Origin: an uncultured Flavobacterium sp.
Lineage (GTDB): Bacteria > Bacteroidota > Bacteroidia > Flavobacteriales > Flavobacteriaceae
Reading direction: 5' to 3'
Assembly (NCBI RefSeq): GCF_946479975.1
Contig: NZ_CAMLIX010000165.1
Span: 1 to 11,541, forward strand
DNA: 11,541 nt
The position numbers and the translations under genes are program-made. How positions within the stretch are numbered: position 1 is the first letter of the stretch; the number at the start of each line of letters is the position of its first letter. Of the stretch, positions 1 to 6,869 are shown one piece after another. A model generated the notes under the pieces. It was not told the origin of the DNA. It saw only the letters and a list, made by a program, of their open reading frames with translations, and searched no databases.

Positions 1-816
1 CTTTTGAAATTGTGAGAAGACATTTGCTCGATCAATAAATTCTCCAGCGTAAATAATTTGATCACCAGAATTTGTTGCCCAGTCTTTTGCTACCATTAGG
101 AAAGTTATATTTTCCATAACAAAACCCGCCGGCGGATTGTAATATTGCTGCGGAATCAAATCCATTCGATAAAAACCGTTTCCTAAATCTTTCAATTTTG
201 TCTTTTCAGAAACCTCTGGAAGCCAAGCTTGATATTCCTGCAAAACAGACCAATTGTTTAATCCACTATGAAAATGAACACTTTCTACACCTGCAAAACC
301 ATCTTTCAAATTAGAATTGAATAATATACTAACTGGTTTATCGATTAAAGGTTTTGAAGGATACGATCTAATTACTTCATTTGCAGTATAAAATGATGAA
401 AAATCAGTATAAGGCATATTTGCCACATCACTTTGTTTTGAACCGTTTTTGTTTTTCAAACGAAACCAAAATCCAGCACTTGATGCAATTTCTGCAGGCG
501 TTTTAGAAAAATAAACCGTTGGGGTCAAAGTAAAACTCCATATTTTATTTCCTTCATATTTTAGTTTTGCAAAGTCTGAAGAATGTTCAAAATTTCCTGC
601 ATCTGGTTCAGATGGTGACCAGATCCAAAGGTATAAATCTTCTGTTTCGGCAAATGTAGAGGCCGACATATCAAAATACCACGTCACTTTTTCATCGTAT
701 TTGTACACAACAGGAAAAGATGACATTGGGCCTACAGCTCCAGCATTTTCTTGTGCCTGAATAAAATTGGGAGCCATTAACAAGGCAAGTAAAATTGTAT
801 ATATAAACTTTTTCAT
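1..816 (-). CDS. Exported two-domain protein of a Sus-type locus (C-terminus outside window)
   Basis: This is an open frame of 272 codons from an ATG at 816 down to the window edge, with no stop, so the C-terminus is missing. Residues 1-21 form a signal peptide (MKKF, then a hydrophobic run ending IQA before QEN). There is no lipobox cysteine, so the product is periplasmic or secreted. The mature part looks like two related all-beta modules, at about 40-130 and 155-255. Both are rich in Trp and Tyr (WYFDMSA, LYLWIWSP, GFWFRLKN; then VSILFNSN, VHFHSGLNNWS, FLMVAKDWATNSGD). This pattern resembles carbohydrate-binding beta-sandwiches of Bacteroidota utilization loci. A DUF4961-type assignment is possible but I cannot confirm it. 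The start lies 8 nt after the stop of the lipoprotein gene upstream, so the two are almost certainly co-transcribed. Binding of a glycan at the cell surface is inferred. A type IX sorting domain, if present, would lie outside the window. Confidence 0.8.
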   Translation of the reverse strand, partial: MKKFIYTILLALLMAPNFIQAQENAGAVGPMSSFPVVYKYDEKVTWYFDMSASTFAETEDLYLWIWSPSEPDAGNFEHSSDFAKLKYEGNKIWSFTLTPTVYFSKTPAEIASSAGFWFRLKNKNGSKQSDVANMPYTDFSSFYTANEVIRSYPSKPLIDKPVSILFNSNLKDGFAGVESVHFHSGLNNWSVLQEYQAWLPEVSEKTKLKDLGNGFYRMDLIPQQYYNPPAGFVMENITFLMVAKDWATNSGDQIIYAGEFIDRANVFSQFQK

Positions 817-824
817 ATTCCTTT

Positions 825-1346
825 TTAATTAATAGCATTTAATTTAAAAACATAAGACACAAAATCTACTCCGTCTGAAGAATGCGTCAATTGAAGCTGC
901 ATTTCATCGTTTTTACCTGGAACTGAAATCAGTCGCAGTTCATCTGTTTTTAGCGTTTTCTGTGCATCGCTGTACAAGTAGATTTTTGTTGCGCCAGAAT
1001 TAGTTGGCTGAAAATCTGAGCTAAGAGCCCAAAATCCCTTTGGAGCAAATAATGGCGGGACATTTCCAGTAACCGCATAACTTGTTGGCTTGTTGTTTTC
1101 GTCTACGCTGAAATTGATTTTAAAATCTTCGTAGTTGAAATAAGTGCTCAAGTTTTCTTCATTTGGTTCGATCTTATTTGCCTTAGCAACTTCGTCGACC
1201 ATTTTAAGATTTACTAATTGCCAATTTCCATTTACTTTCTCATAAATGGTAATCGGATCTACGTAGCTTCCGTCTTCTGTATTATCGCATCCAATAGCAA
1301 AAAAATACATCAATAGAGCTAACCAATAAATACTTTTACATTTCAT
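825..1346 (-). CDS. Small lipoprotein, DUF5004 / lipocalin-like
   Basis: The protein has 173 residues. Residues 1-20 are a lipoprotein signal: Lys at 2 and 4, a hydrophobic core, then the lipobox A17-I-G-C20. Acidic residues follow the cysteine (D21, E24, D25). In Flavobacteriia such residues near the lipidated Cys often direct lipoproteins to the cell surface, so surface exposure is plausible. The mature part opens with a G-x-W-x-L motif (NGNWQLVNLK, about 40-49), typical of lipocalin-like beta-barrels, and continues as alternating beta-strands to the end. I associate this shape and size with DUF5004 lipoproteins found beside SusC/SusD genes; that name is from memory. It is the first gene of a minus-strand operon whose second gene starts 8 nt after its stop, and it is divergent from the SusR-like regulator. 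The role is probably glycan binding or stabilising an outer-membrane uptake complex, but no direct ligand evidence is visible. Confidence 0.8.
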   Translation of the reverse strand: MKCKSIYWLALLMYFFAIGCDNTEDGSYVDPITIYEKVNGNWQLVNLKMVDEVAKANKIEPNEENLSTYFNYEDFKINFSVDENNKPTSYAVTGNVPPLFAPKGFWALSSDFQPTNSGATKIYLYSDAQKTLKTDELRLISVPGKNDEMQLQLTHSSDGVDFVSYVFKLNAIN

Positions 1347-1732
1347 AAATTTTTGGTTTTTGTTAGTTTGTTACCCCTTCAAAAGGATAGAGCGAAGCTA
1401 GAAGTTAAATAAATCTTAAAAAAAACATCTGATAAAAATCAAGATATTATTTGCTTTGTCCTAACTATAAATAACTAATAATCAAATATTTAAAAATATT
1501 TGTATAAGTAAAAAATCAAGATGCTGTTTAGATGAAAATGAGGTGTTTTTTAATGGTTAAAATGACAATATGTAAAATATTTGGTATATTTTTTTTAGCA
1601 TACATATTTATAAATAGTTTTTATTGTATAATTGCAAATAAATTACCCGTTTTTAACATTTACAGCTTCTTTTGATCCCAAATACCACCTTCTAAAGCGA
1701 TGTTACTAAACAATTTACATGATTTTAAAAAT

Positions 1733-1740
1733 TAGATTTG
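1733..1740 (+). promoter_or_regulatory. Candidate -7 box for the SusR-like regulator
   Basis: TAGATTTG matches the Bacteroidota -7 consensus TAnnTTTG. It would place transcription start about 80 nt before the ATG at 1829. No clear TTG/TTTG -33 element lies at the usual distance, so support is limited to the -7 box. Confidence 0.3.
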
Positions 1741-1749
1741 GCGTAATTT

Positions 1750-1777
1750 CAAACTTATTTTTAATTTTAAATACAAA
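1750..1777 (-). promoter_or_regulatory. Candidate promoter for the lipoprotein operon
   Basis: On the minus strand, TTTG (1777-1774) is followed after 16 nt by TAAGTTTG (1757-1750), close to the Bacteroidota TTTG-n-TAnnTTTG arrangement. I see no other CAAAnnTA match in the 1347-1828 spacer. If used, it gives a leader of about 400 nt before the lipoprotein ATG, which is long, so a non-consensus promoter closer to the gene is also possible. Confidence 0.3.
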
Positions 1778-1828
1778 TTGACTAAACTATTATCTATCAA
1801 CCCACTTTATCTTAAACCAAACCAAATC

Positions 1829-3427
1829 ATGCGAAGAATATTGATACTGCTTTTCTTCATTGGAGTTTTTTCTCTTGCTGCAAAAGAGACAAATCCGTAC
1901 TTAGAAGAATTAGATCAAGTGCTTCTTAAAAAAGACGTTTTTCTAAAACAGAAATATCGAAAAATTGAAGCTTTAAAAAAAAATATATCCAAGTTTACAC
2001 TCAACCAAGACAATGAAGAACTTTATAATTGTTATTTGGCTCTTTTTGACGAATACAAATCTTTTAAATATGATTCGGCATATTACTATTTAGAGCAGTC
2101 AAAAGTGAAGGCTAAAGTGCTAAAAGATCCAAAGTTTTTATCAAAAAGCAGAATCAAAGAAGGTTTTGTACTGCTTTCTTCGGGACTTTTTAAAGAAGCA
2201 ATTGACACCCTAAATGTTATTGATGATACCAAATTAGACCTCAAAAACAAATTCGAATATTACAATATAAAAGCCCGTGCATATTATGATTTAGCCGATT
2301 ACAACAAGGATCAGCGATTTAATATTCACTATGTGCAGCAGGGAAATCATTTCTTGAAAAAGGCATTAGAATTAATTGGAACCAACACCAATGAATATTG
2401 GGCTGCCGAAAGTTTAAAACGTCTCAAACAGCAAGATTGGCGTGGTGCAGAATTTGCTTTTAGTTATTGGATCAACAACTATAATCTTCCTCCTGATTAT
2501 TACGGAATTGCGACTTCCAGTCTCGGTTATATTTATTCGGAACGCGGTTACACCAAAAAAGCGCTTCAGTATTTAGCACTTGCCGCTATTGCCGATGTCA
2601 AAAATGCAACAAAAGAGACTGTAGCACTTCGAAATTTAGCCAACGAACTCTTTAAAATGGGATATTTGGATAAAGCCAACGAGTACATTAACATTGCCAT
2701 GGATGACGCCACTTTTTATAATGCGAGACATCGAAAAATTGAGATTTCGTCGATTCTTCCTATTATTGAAAAAGCCCAATTGAATAATGTAAAAGATAAA
2801 AATGACAAGCTGGAAAAAATCATTATTCTGCTTACAATTTTAACGGTCATCATTTTTGTTTTCCTCGGAATAATTTTCAAACAATTAAAAGAGAAAAATA
2901 AAGCTCGAAAAATTATGGCAGAATCGTATTTGAAATTGCAGGAAATGAATGTGAGTTTGAGCGAAGCCAATGCCATTAAAGAAGAATATATTACGTATTT
3001 TATTAAGGCTACATCGGCTTTCATTAATAAAATTGATCATATTCAGAAAAGTACGCTACATAAAATCATTACCAAAAAAACAGATGAAGTTATTGCGAGT
3101 TTGAAACGTTATAATGTAAAGGAAGAACGCGAAAATCTATTTCATCAATTTGACGAAATTTTCTTGAAGTTGTTCCCAACTTTTGTCACAGATTTCAATA
3201 AATTATTCCCAAACGATCATAAAAGTATTGTCAAAAAAGGTGAATTACTAAATACCGAATTACGAATTTTTGCTTTGTACAGATTAGGAATTCAAGACAG
3301 TAATCAAATGGCAGAATTCCTAGAACTTTCTGTAGCTACAATTTACACGTACAAGACGAGAATTAAAAGTAAATCTGATTTTAAAGATACTTTTGAGCAG
3401 AAGATTATGGAGATAAAGACGATTTAA
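1829..3427 (+). CDS. SusR-like membrane-spanning transcriptional regulator (TPR + TM + C-terminal HTH)
   Basis: The protein has 532 residues from the ATG at 1829. An in-frame TTG at 1778 would add 17 residues, but the ATG is preferred because it begins directly with a signal sequence ([18 protein letters not shown], cleavage near residue 18). Residues 20-320 are helical with Tyr/Ala-rich TPR-like repeats (such as the [23 protein letters not shown] stretch near 231-253). One transmembrane helix follows at about 330-350 ([20 protein letters not shown]), then a cytoplasmic coiled-coil linker. At 474-516 there is a LuxR-type helix-turn-helix ([14 protein letters not shown] ... [20 protein letters not shown]). 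This layout matches the SusR / DUF6377 regulators of Bacteroidota: periplasmic sensing of an oligosaccharide, signalling through one helix, DNA binding in the cytoplasm. Its divergent position makes the 825-1346 operon the likely target. Ligand and operator are unknown. Confidence 0.85.
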   Translation: MRRILILLFFIGVFSLAAKETNPYLEELDQVLLKKDVFLKQKYRKIEALKKNISKFTLNQDNEELYNCYLALFDEYKSFKYDSAYYYLEQSKVKAKVLKDPKFLSKSRIKEGFVLLSSGLFKEAIDTLNVIDDTKLDLKNKFEYYNIKARAYYDLADYNKDQRFNIHYVQQGNHFLKKALELIGTNTNEYWAAESLKRLKQQDWRGAEFAFSYWINNYNLPPDYYGIATSSLGYIYSERGYTKKALQYLALAAIADVKNATKETVALRNLANELFKMGYLDKANEYINIAMDDATFYNARHRKIEISSILPIIEKAQLNNVKDKNDKLEKIIILLTILTVIIFVFLGIIFKQLKEKNKARKIMAESYLKLQEMNVSLSEANAIKEEYITYFIKATSAFINKIDHIQKSTLHKIITKKTDEVIASLKRYNVKEERENLFHQFDEIFLKLFPTFVTDFNKLFPNDHKSIVKKGELLNTELRIFALYRLGIQDSNQMAEFLELSVATIYTYKTRIKSKSDFKDTFEQKIMEIKTI

Positions 3428-3437
3428 AGATTTGCTA

Positions 3438-3453
3438 TCCCGAGGTTTCGGGA
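3438..3453 (+). terminator. Hairpin just after the regulator gene
   Basis: TCCCGA-GGTT-TCGGGA forms a perfect 6-bp stem with a 4-nt loop, 10 nt after the regulator stop codon. No T-run follows directly; the nearest (TTTTTT) is about 25 nt downstream. It may be a weak terminator or 3'-end stabiliser, or part of a dispersed repeat together with the CTGAAATGCTGAGATTC stretch that follows. Confidence 0.4.
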
Positions 3454-3491
3454 CTGAAATGCTGAGATTCTAAGGTTTTTTAGACACAATA

Positions 3492-3594
3492 TTGTCATTT
3501 CGACGAAGGAGAAATCACACGCGGGAATCGACAAAGATTGAAGACATTCCTTTGCGGAATTACTAGTGTGATTTCTCCTTCGTCGAAATGACAA
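3492..3594. repeat. Palindromic hairpin element, copy 1 (29-bp perfect arms)
   Basis: Arms 3492-3520 (TTGTCATTTCGACGAAGG and on) and 3566-3594 are perfect reverse complements over 29 bp. They enclose a 45-nt loop that holds a smaller hairpin, ATTCC-TTTGC-GGAAT (3546-3560). The loop on the minus strand shares AGTAA.TCC, CAATCTTTGT and a final GC with the loop of the element at 7939-8047, and the arms share outer TTGTCAT and inner CGAAGG/CACAC-type positions, so the two belong to one family. It sits between convergent genes and may also block read-through. It has no ORF or transposase, so it resembles a REP/MITE-like non-autonomous element. Confidence 0.85.
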
Positions 3595-3637
3595 AATACT
3601 TTAATTTTTTTTTCACGCAGATTTAAAGTGATTGTTT

Positions 3638-4861
3638 TTAATCTGCATTTTCCAACTGCAAAATTGTATTCTGATAAATCGTACTCAATGAAAACAACTG
3701 CTCTATAAAAATCATAATCGCAATTGGAACAAAAAAGAATACCAACAAATCTTCTTCGTATAAAAAATAAGTCGAGATCATTGCCAGACGCGCATATTCT
3801 AAATAATAAATCCATTTGCGCTGTTCTAGCAATGCACCGCAATTGATCAAAGTTAGAAGCACTAACAAAAGCACAAATAGCTTATCATAGCTTTCTAAAT
3901 AATCAAAATAATACGTAAAAACAGTTAGAATCAAAGTGCAGATTCCTAACTGAATACAAAGATAATTTTTAAAACGAAGCCTTTGATTTGGAGAAGCTTT
4001 ATCCTGAAGAAATCGCTTTTCCAGAGTTGGACGGATATCTTGATCCATATCGGCTGGACTTCCAAAAACGGCGTTCCATTTGGCTTTGAATCCGCTGGAG
4101 CGTTTCCATAATTCATAGATTTCGAAGTAATAATGAAAATGCTGCCACAAGAAACTGTAGCTTTTTAATGGATGCGTTAAGCCGTATTTTGGTTTTTCTT
4201 CTTCGGTTTGAAAAGTCCCAAAAAGGCGATCCCAAAAAGTAAACATATCGCCGTAATTTTTATCCAGATATTTTTCGTCAGAAGCGTGATGAACTCCGTG
4301 AACAGAAGGCGTTACAAAAACATATTCCAGCCATTTTATTTTACCAATAAGCTGCGTATGCGTGAAGAAAGAATAAGCGCCGTGAACAATCAGCATTGTA
4401 ATAACCATACTTGGATGAAATCCAAAAAGAGGCAAAATACACCAAAATCCTGTTCGAATAATGGCTTGAAAAGTTGTAATTCTGGCTGCGGCCGTAAAAT
4501 TAAATTCTTCACTATGATGATGCACAATATGCGCTGCCCAGAAAAAATTGACTTCATGTCCTAATCGATGGTACCAGTACCAGACAAAATCGGTTGCAAG
4601 GATCAGCGCAAACCAAACCAAGGCATTACTCGGAATATCAAAGATTCTATAATCATCATAAATCAAATAATACAATTGGTAAAAACTGGCAGCGATAAAT
4701 AAGTTGATCAAACGCTCTGCAATTCCGATAGAAATATTGGAAACAGAACTTTCATAATTAAAAATTTCAGGCCTTTTTCTGCGTTGAGCTAACTTATATT
4801 CTAAAAATAAAAAAATAAAAAAGGCCGGCATGGCAAAAGCTAGAAAATTGATATTTTTCAT
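3638..4861 (-). CDS. Sterol desaturase / fatty acid hydroxylase superfamily membrane enzyme
   Basis: The protein has 407 residues. It carries the three histidine clusters of the PF04116 family that hold a di-iron centre: H98-RLG-H102, H111-IV-HH(H) at 114-116, and H188-GV-HH at 191-192, with H160 and H168 between. The family signature NYGDMFTFWDRLFGTF is at 202-217. N-terminal membrane helices lie at about 5-20, 48-68 and 80-97. A further C-terminal part at about 298-390 has three or four more helices and goes beyond the usual 250-300 residue core. Family members use O2 and electrons to hydroxylate or desaturate lipids (sterols, sphingoid bases, fatty acids, alkylglycerols). The substrate here cannot be read from sequence. 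It is a single gene facing the regulator across a hairpin element, with a 312-bp repeat-bearing spacer upstream. No clear promoter box was found. Confidence 0.88.
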   Translation of the reverse strand: MKNINFLAFAMPAFFIFLFLEYKLAQRRKRPEIFNYESSVSNISIGIAERLINLFIAASFYQLYYLIYDDYRIFDIPSNALVWFALILATDFVWYWYHRLGHEVNFFWAAHIVHHHSEEFNFTAAARITTFQAIIRTGFWCILPLFGFHPSMVITMLIVHGAYSFFTHTQLIGKIKWLEYVFVTPSVHGVHHASDEKYLDKNYGDMFTFWDRLFGTFQTEEEKPKYGLTHPLKSYSFLWQHFHYYFEIYELWKRSSGFKAKWNAVFGSPADMDQDIRPTLEKRFLQDKASPNQRLRFKNYLCIQLGICTLILTVFTYYFDYLESYDKLFVLLLVLLTLINCGALLEQRKWIYYLEYARLAMISTYFLYEEDLLVFFFVPIAIMIFIEQLFSLSTIYQNTILQLENAD

Positions 4862-4904
4862 TGTTTGATATTTTCGATTTAAATATTATCTGAGGTAATT
4901 TAAT

Positions 4905-5052
4905 TTAAACACATAGAAACATAGATTTTATACCTAAAAGAGGATGACTTCAGAGAAATATTTCTTTCACATAGTCCGAATCTGCTATGTGCATTGAAAC
5001 TAGTGAAACACCTTTTTTTAAGCGTACAAAAGCTATGTTTCTATGTGTTTAA
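4905..5052. repeat. ACACATAG-family repeat, copy A (148 bp, inverted ends)
   Basis: The ends are TTAAACACATAGAAACATAG (4905-4924) and its exact reverse complement (5033-5052). Inside is a hairpin, CACATAG (4968-4974) with CTATGTG (4985-4991), reusing the same heptamer, followed by GAAACTAG (4996-5003). A second copy, with the same ends and the same GAAACTAG landmark, is at 7879-8131. There is no coding capacity. It lies in the spacer between the glutamate dehydrogenase stop and the desaturase start, and takes up half of that 312-bp gap. The rest of the gap (5053-5173) shows nothing I can name. Confidence 0.8.
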
Positions 5053-5173
5053 TTATTTTACTCAACAAGCTTATCTTTTAATAATTCAAACGAAAAAGAC
5101 ACTTCCATTAATTACGGTTTAAGGAGACAAAAACGCAATCAACGAAAATGAACTTTTACGGATTAAACCTGAT

Positions 5174-6460
5174 TTAATTCTGCTTAAATAAAGGAGCTTC
5201 AAGCGCCACTTCTTTAACCGACTGGGTCTCGGCTACTTTTTTCAAAGCAATAATATAAGCAGCAATACGAGGCGTTACATCATGTTTGACTGCCACTCTA
5301 AAAACAGTTTCAAAACCTTTTTCTAAAATATCCTCCAGACGTTTATTAATCTGGTGAATTCTCCAAGACTCCAAAAGCGAATTCTGAAGCCATTCGAAAT
5401 AAGAAACTGTAACACCACCGGCATTGGCTAAAATATCAGGAACAACTAATATATTTTTATCATGTAAAATTTGATCTGCATCTGAAGAAACTGGTCCGTT
5501 TGCGCCTTCCACTATAATTCTGGCTTGAATATCACCCGCATTTTTCTGTGTAATCACATCTTCTTTTGCAGCCGGAATCAAAACATCAACATCCAAAAGC
5601 AATAAATCTTCGTGTTTAATAGCAACCGAATTTGGATATCCTTTTATGGTTTTGTTATTCAGATTATAGTATAAAATCAATTCTGGAATATTAATTCCGT
5701 TTGGATTATAAAATGCTTCTGAAACATCACTTACAGCAACGACTTTCACTCCTTTTTCGTGTAAAAACAAAGCCGAATGCAAGCCGACATTTCCAAATCC
5801 TTGAATTGCAGCTGTAGCTCTTGCTGGTCTTATTTTTAGTTTTTGAAGTGCTAAAAGACTAATAATGCTTACACCTCTTCCCGTTGCTTCTACTCTTCCT
5901 AAAGAACCGCCAGAATGCAGATGTTTTCCTGTTACTACGGCGTGAATTGGTCTTCCGTGCAATAATGAAAATTCATCCATCAGCCAGCCCATTTCGTCTG
6001 GTCCTGTTCCCATGTCTGGTGCAGGAACATCTTTTTCTGGTCCAAAAATATCTGCCAAAGCTTTGGTATATGCTCTTGTAATTTTTTCCAATTCTGTTTT
6101 AGAATGTTCTCTAGGATCGCAAATAATGCCGCCTTTTGCACCACCAAAGGGAATTCCAGTTACAGCAGATTTCCAGGTCATCCAGGCGGCAAGTGCTTTT
6201 ACTTCATCCAAATTTACAGCGGTATCGTAGCGAATGCCGCCTTTTGATGGTCCTAAAGCTGTGTTGTGAATGACGCGGTATCCTTCAAAGTTTTGAACTT
6301 TTCCATTATCTAAAGTAATAGAAAAATTTACTGTGATTTGTTTCTCAGGGCGCTGTAGTTTTTGACGAAGAGAATTATCTAAGTTTAAAATATCTGCAGC
6401 AATATTAAAGCGATCAATCATCGATTGAAACGGATTCTGTTTTATAATTTCTGAACTCAT
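5174..6460 (-). CDS. gdh: Glutamate dehydrogenase (Glu/Leu/Phe/Val dehydrogenase family)
   Basis: The protein has 428 residues, the size of the hexameric NAD-type RocG/GudB group (about 420-430). It reversibly deaminates glutamate to 2-oxoglutarate and ammonia in the cytosol, linking nitrogen and carbon metabolism. Visible features are the substrate-binding PSKGGIR (71-77), K97 in MTWKSAV, the active-site loop PFGGAKGGI (104-112, catalytic-type K109), and PAPDMGTG with D149. The Rossmann dinucleotide motif is GFGNVG (221-226). D245 follows the second strand, where an acidic residue favours NAD over NADP. EGANGP (318-323) and the signature PDILANAGGVTVSYFEW (341-357) complete the family pattern. 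The closest look-alikes are leucine/valine dehydrogenases, which are shorter (about 360). It appears complete. The roughly 330-bp upstream leader has two small ORFs and a terminator, suggesting control by transcription attenuation. No separate promoter is visible within 180 bp of its start. Confidence 0.92.
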   Translation of the reverse strand: MSSEIIKQNPFQSMIDRFNIAADILNLDNSLRQKLQRPEKQITVNFSITLDNGKVQNFEGYRVIHNTALGPSKGGIRYDTAVNLDEVKALAAWMTWKSAVTGIPFGGAKGGIICDPREHSKTELEKITRAYTKALADIFGPEKDVPAPDMGTGPDEMGWLMDEFSLLHGRPIHAVVTGKHLHSGGSLGRVEATGRGVSIISLLALQKLKIRPARATAAIQGFGNVGLHSALFLHEKGVKVVAVSDVSEAFYNPNGINIPELILYYNLNNKTIKGYPNSVAIKHEDLLLLDVDVLIPAAKEDVITQKNAGDIQARIIVEGANGPVSSDADQILHDKNILVVPDILANAGGVTVSYFEWLQNSLLESWRIHQINKRLEDILEKGFETVFRVAVKHDVTPRIAAYIIALKKVAETQSVKEVALEAPLFKQN

Positions 6461-6526
6461 AGTATATAGTTTTTTGGTTTGGGTTATCTTTTATGTATTG
6501 AAAATCTTTTTTGCTAAAAAGTTTTT

Positions 6527-6613
6527 TTACTTCTTATCTGATAAACGGATACAACACGGAATCTTTACGAGGCATCTGCGCATCAAAATTTTCATATTTC
6601 TGTTGGTTCTCAT
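6527..6613 (-). CDS. Small ORF L2 (28 codons), candidate leader peptide ahead of gdh
   Basis: ATG at 6613-6611 to TAA at 6529-6527. The peptide begins MRTNRNMKILMRRC, contains IPCCIRL and ends SDKK. It is strongly basic, with three Cys including a Cys-Cys pair. It begins about 22 nt after the U-run of the terminator at 6635-6667 and ends 66 nt before the glutamate dehydrogenase ATG. An A-rich stretch precedes the ATG, as is usual for starts in this group. I do not recognise the peptide. It could be a leader peptide, a small regulatory protein or chance. Coding is unproven. Confidence 0.35.
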   Translation of the reverse strand: MRTNRNMKILMRRCLVKIPCCIRLSDKK

Positions 6614-6634
6614 ATTTAGATTTTTTAACGGTTC

Positions 6635-6667
6635 AAAAAAAAGCCTTTCATGGTGCAATGAAAGGCT
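6635..6667 (-). terminator. Strong intrinsic terminator between small ORFs L1 and L2
   Basis: On the minus strand a perfect 10-bp stem, AGCCTTTCAT (6667-6658) with ATGAAAGGCT (6651-6642), closes a 6-nt loop and is followed by seven T (6641-6635). On the plus strand the hairpin is followed by A, so it works only leftwards. It lies 246 bp beyond the transporter stop but only 34 nt beyond small ORF L1, and 175 bp before the glutamate dehydrogenase start, so it is placed as an attenuator or as the end of a short RNA. Confidence 0.85.
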
Positions 6668-6700
6668 AAAAAAAAAAATAACTAACAAGTACTTTCTCTA

Positions 6701-6790
6701 TTAACGCCATTTCAAAACGTGATTCATCATACAGCACATCGCAAAGCTGCATGGAAAAGACGTCATAATATTTCGGCTATAGTTTTTCAT
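6701..6790 (-). CDS. Small ORF L1 (29 codons), Cys/Met-rich candidate leader peptide
   Basis: ATG at 6790-6788 to TAA at 6703-6701. The peptide begins MKNYSRNIMTSF, has the core PCSFAMCCMMNH and ends VLKWR: three Cys and five Met in 29 residues. The stop is 34 nt before a strong terminator, the geometry of amino-acid attenuators. A TACATTTG box (6806-6799) ends only 8 nt before the ATG, so transcription would begin almost at the start codon. The last codons (GAAATGGC, 6713-6706) could pair with the GCCTTTC arm of the terminator with one bulged base, a possible antiterminator. I do not recognise the peptide. The next gene downstream is glutamate dehydrogenase. A stand-alone small RNA or a relic leader are alternatives. 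Confidence 0.45.
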   Translation of the reverse strand: MKNYSRNIMTSFPCSFAMCCMMNHVLKWR

Positions 6791-6798
6791 TGTTGAAG

Positions 6799-6806
6799 CA
6801 AATGTA
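6799..6806 (-). promoter_or_regulatory. Candidate -7 box driving L1 / gdh leader
   Basis: TACATTTG on the minus strand matches TAnnTTTG exactly. No TTG is present at the usual -33 distance. It ends 8 nt before the L1 ATG, implying a near-leaderless message, and it is the only such box between the transporter stop and the glutamate dehydrogenase start. Confidence 0.4.
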
Positions 6807-6869
6807 TAAAAATATATTTATAAATTCTATAGAATTAGTAGAGTTATTTTTCAATTAAAACAAAATAGT

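Larger units (their letters stand above)
1347..1828. promoter_or_regulatory. Divergent control region between lipoprotein operon and regulator
   Basis: This 482-bp AT-rich spacer separates two divergent genes and contains no credible ORF. Three things stand out. A 12-bp direct repeat (AAAAATCAAGAT) occurs at 1434-1445 and 1511-1522. A plus-strand -7-like box, TAGATTTG, lies at 1733-1740. A minus-strand -7-like box, TAAGTTTG, lies at 1757-1750 with TTTG at 1777-1774. The last two would make overlapping divergent promoters. Any operator for the SusR-like regulator would be expected here. Confidence 0.5.

Noticed and set aside
1778..1828. TTG at 1778 as start of the regulator
   Set aside because: It would add 17 residues in front of a good signal peptide. 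The ATG at 1829 gives a normal signal sequence.
3617..3646. Inverted repeat GCAGATT/AATCTGC at the desaturase stop as a terminator
   Set aside because: On the minus strand it is followed by A-rich sequence, not T, and part of the stem is coding.
3495..3842. Minus-strand ORF of 115 codons crossing the hairpin element
   Set aside because: It overlaps the C-terminal end of the desaturase in another frame and reads through a palindromic repeat; no family pattern.
5116..5170. GGTTTAA/TTAAACC inverted repeat after gdh as a terminator
   Set aside because: Seven pairs over a loop of about 40 nt and no T-run; not convincing.
6474..6704. Plus-strand ORF of 76 codons in the gdh leader
   Set aside because: Its Phe/Lys/Ile-rich product comes from AT-rich antisense of the leader and terminator; no start signal or family pattern.
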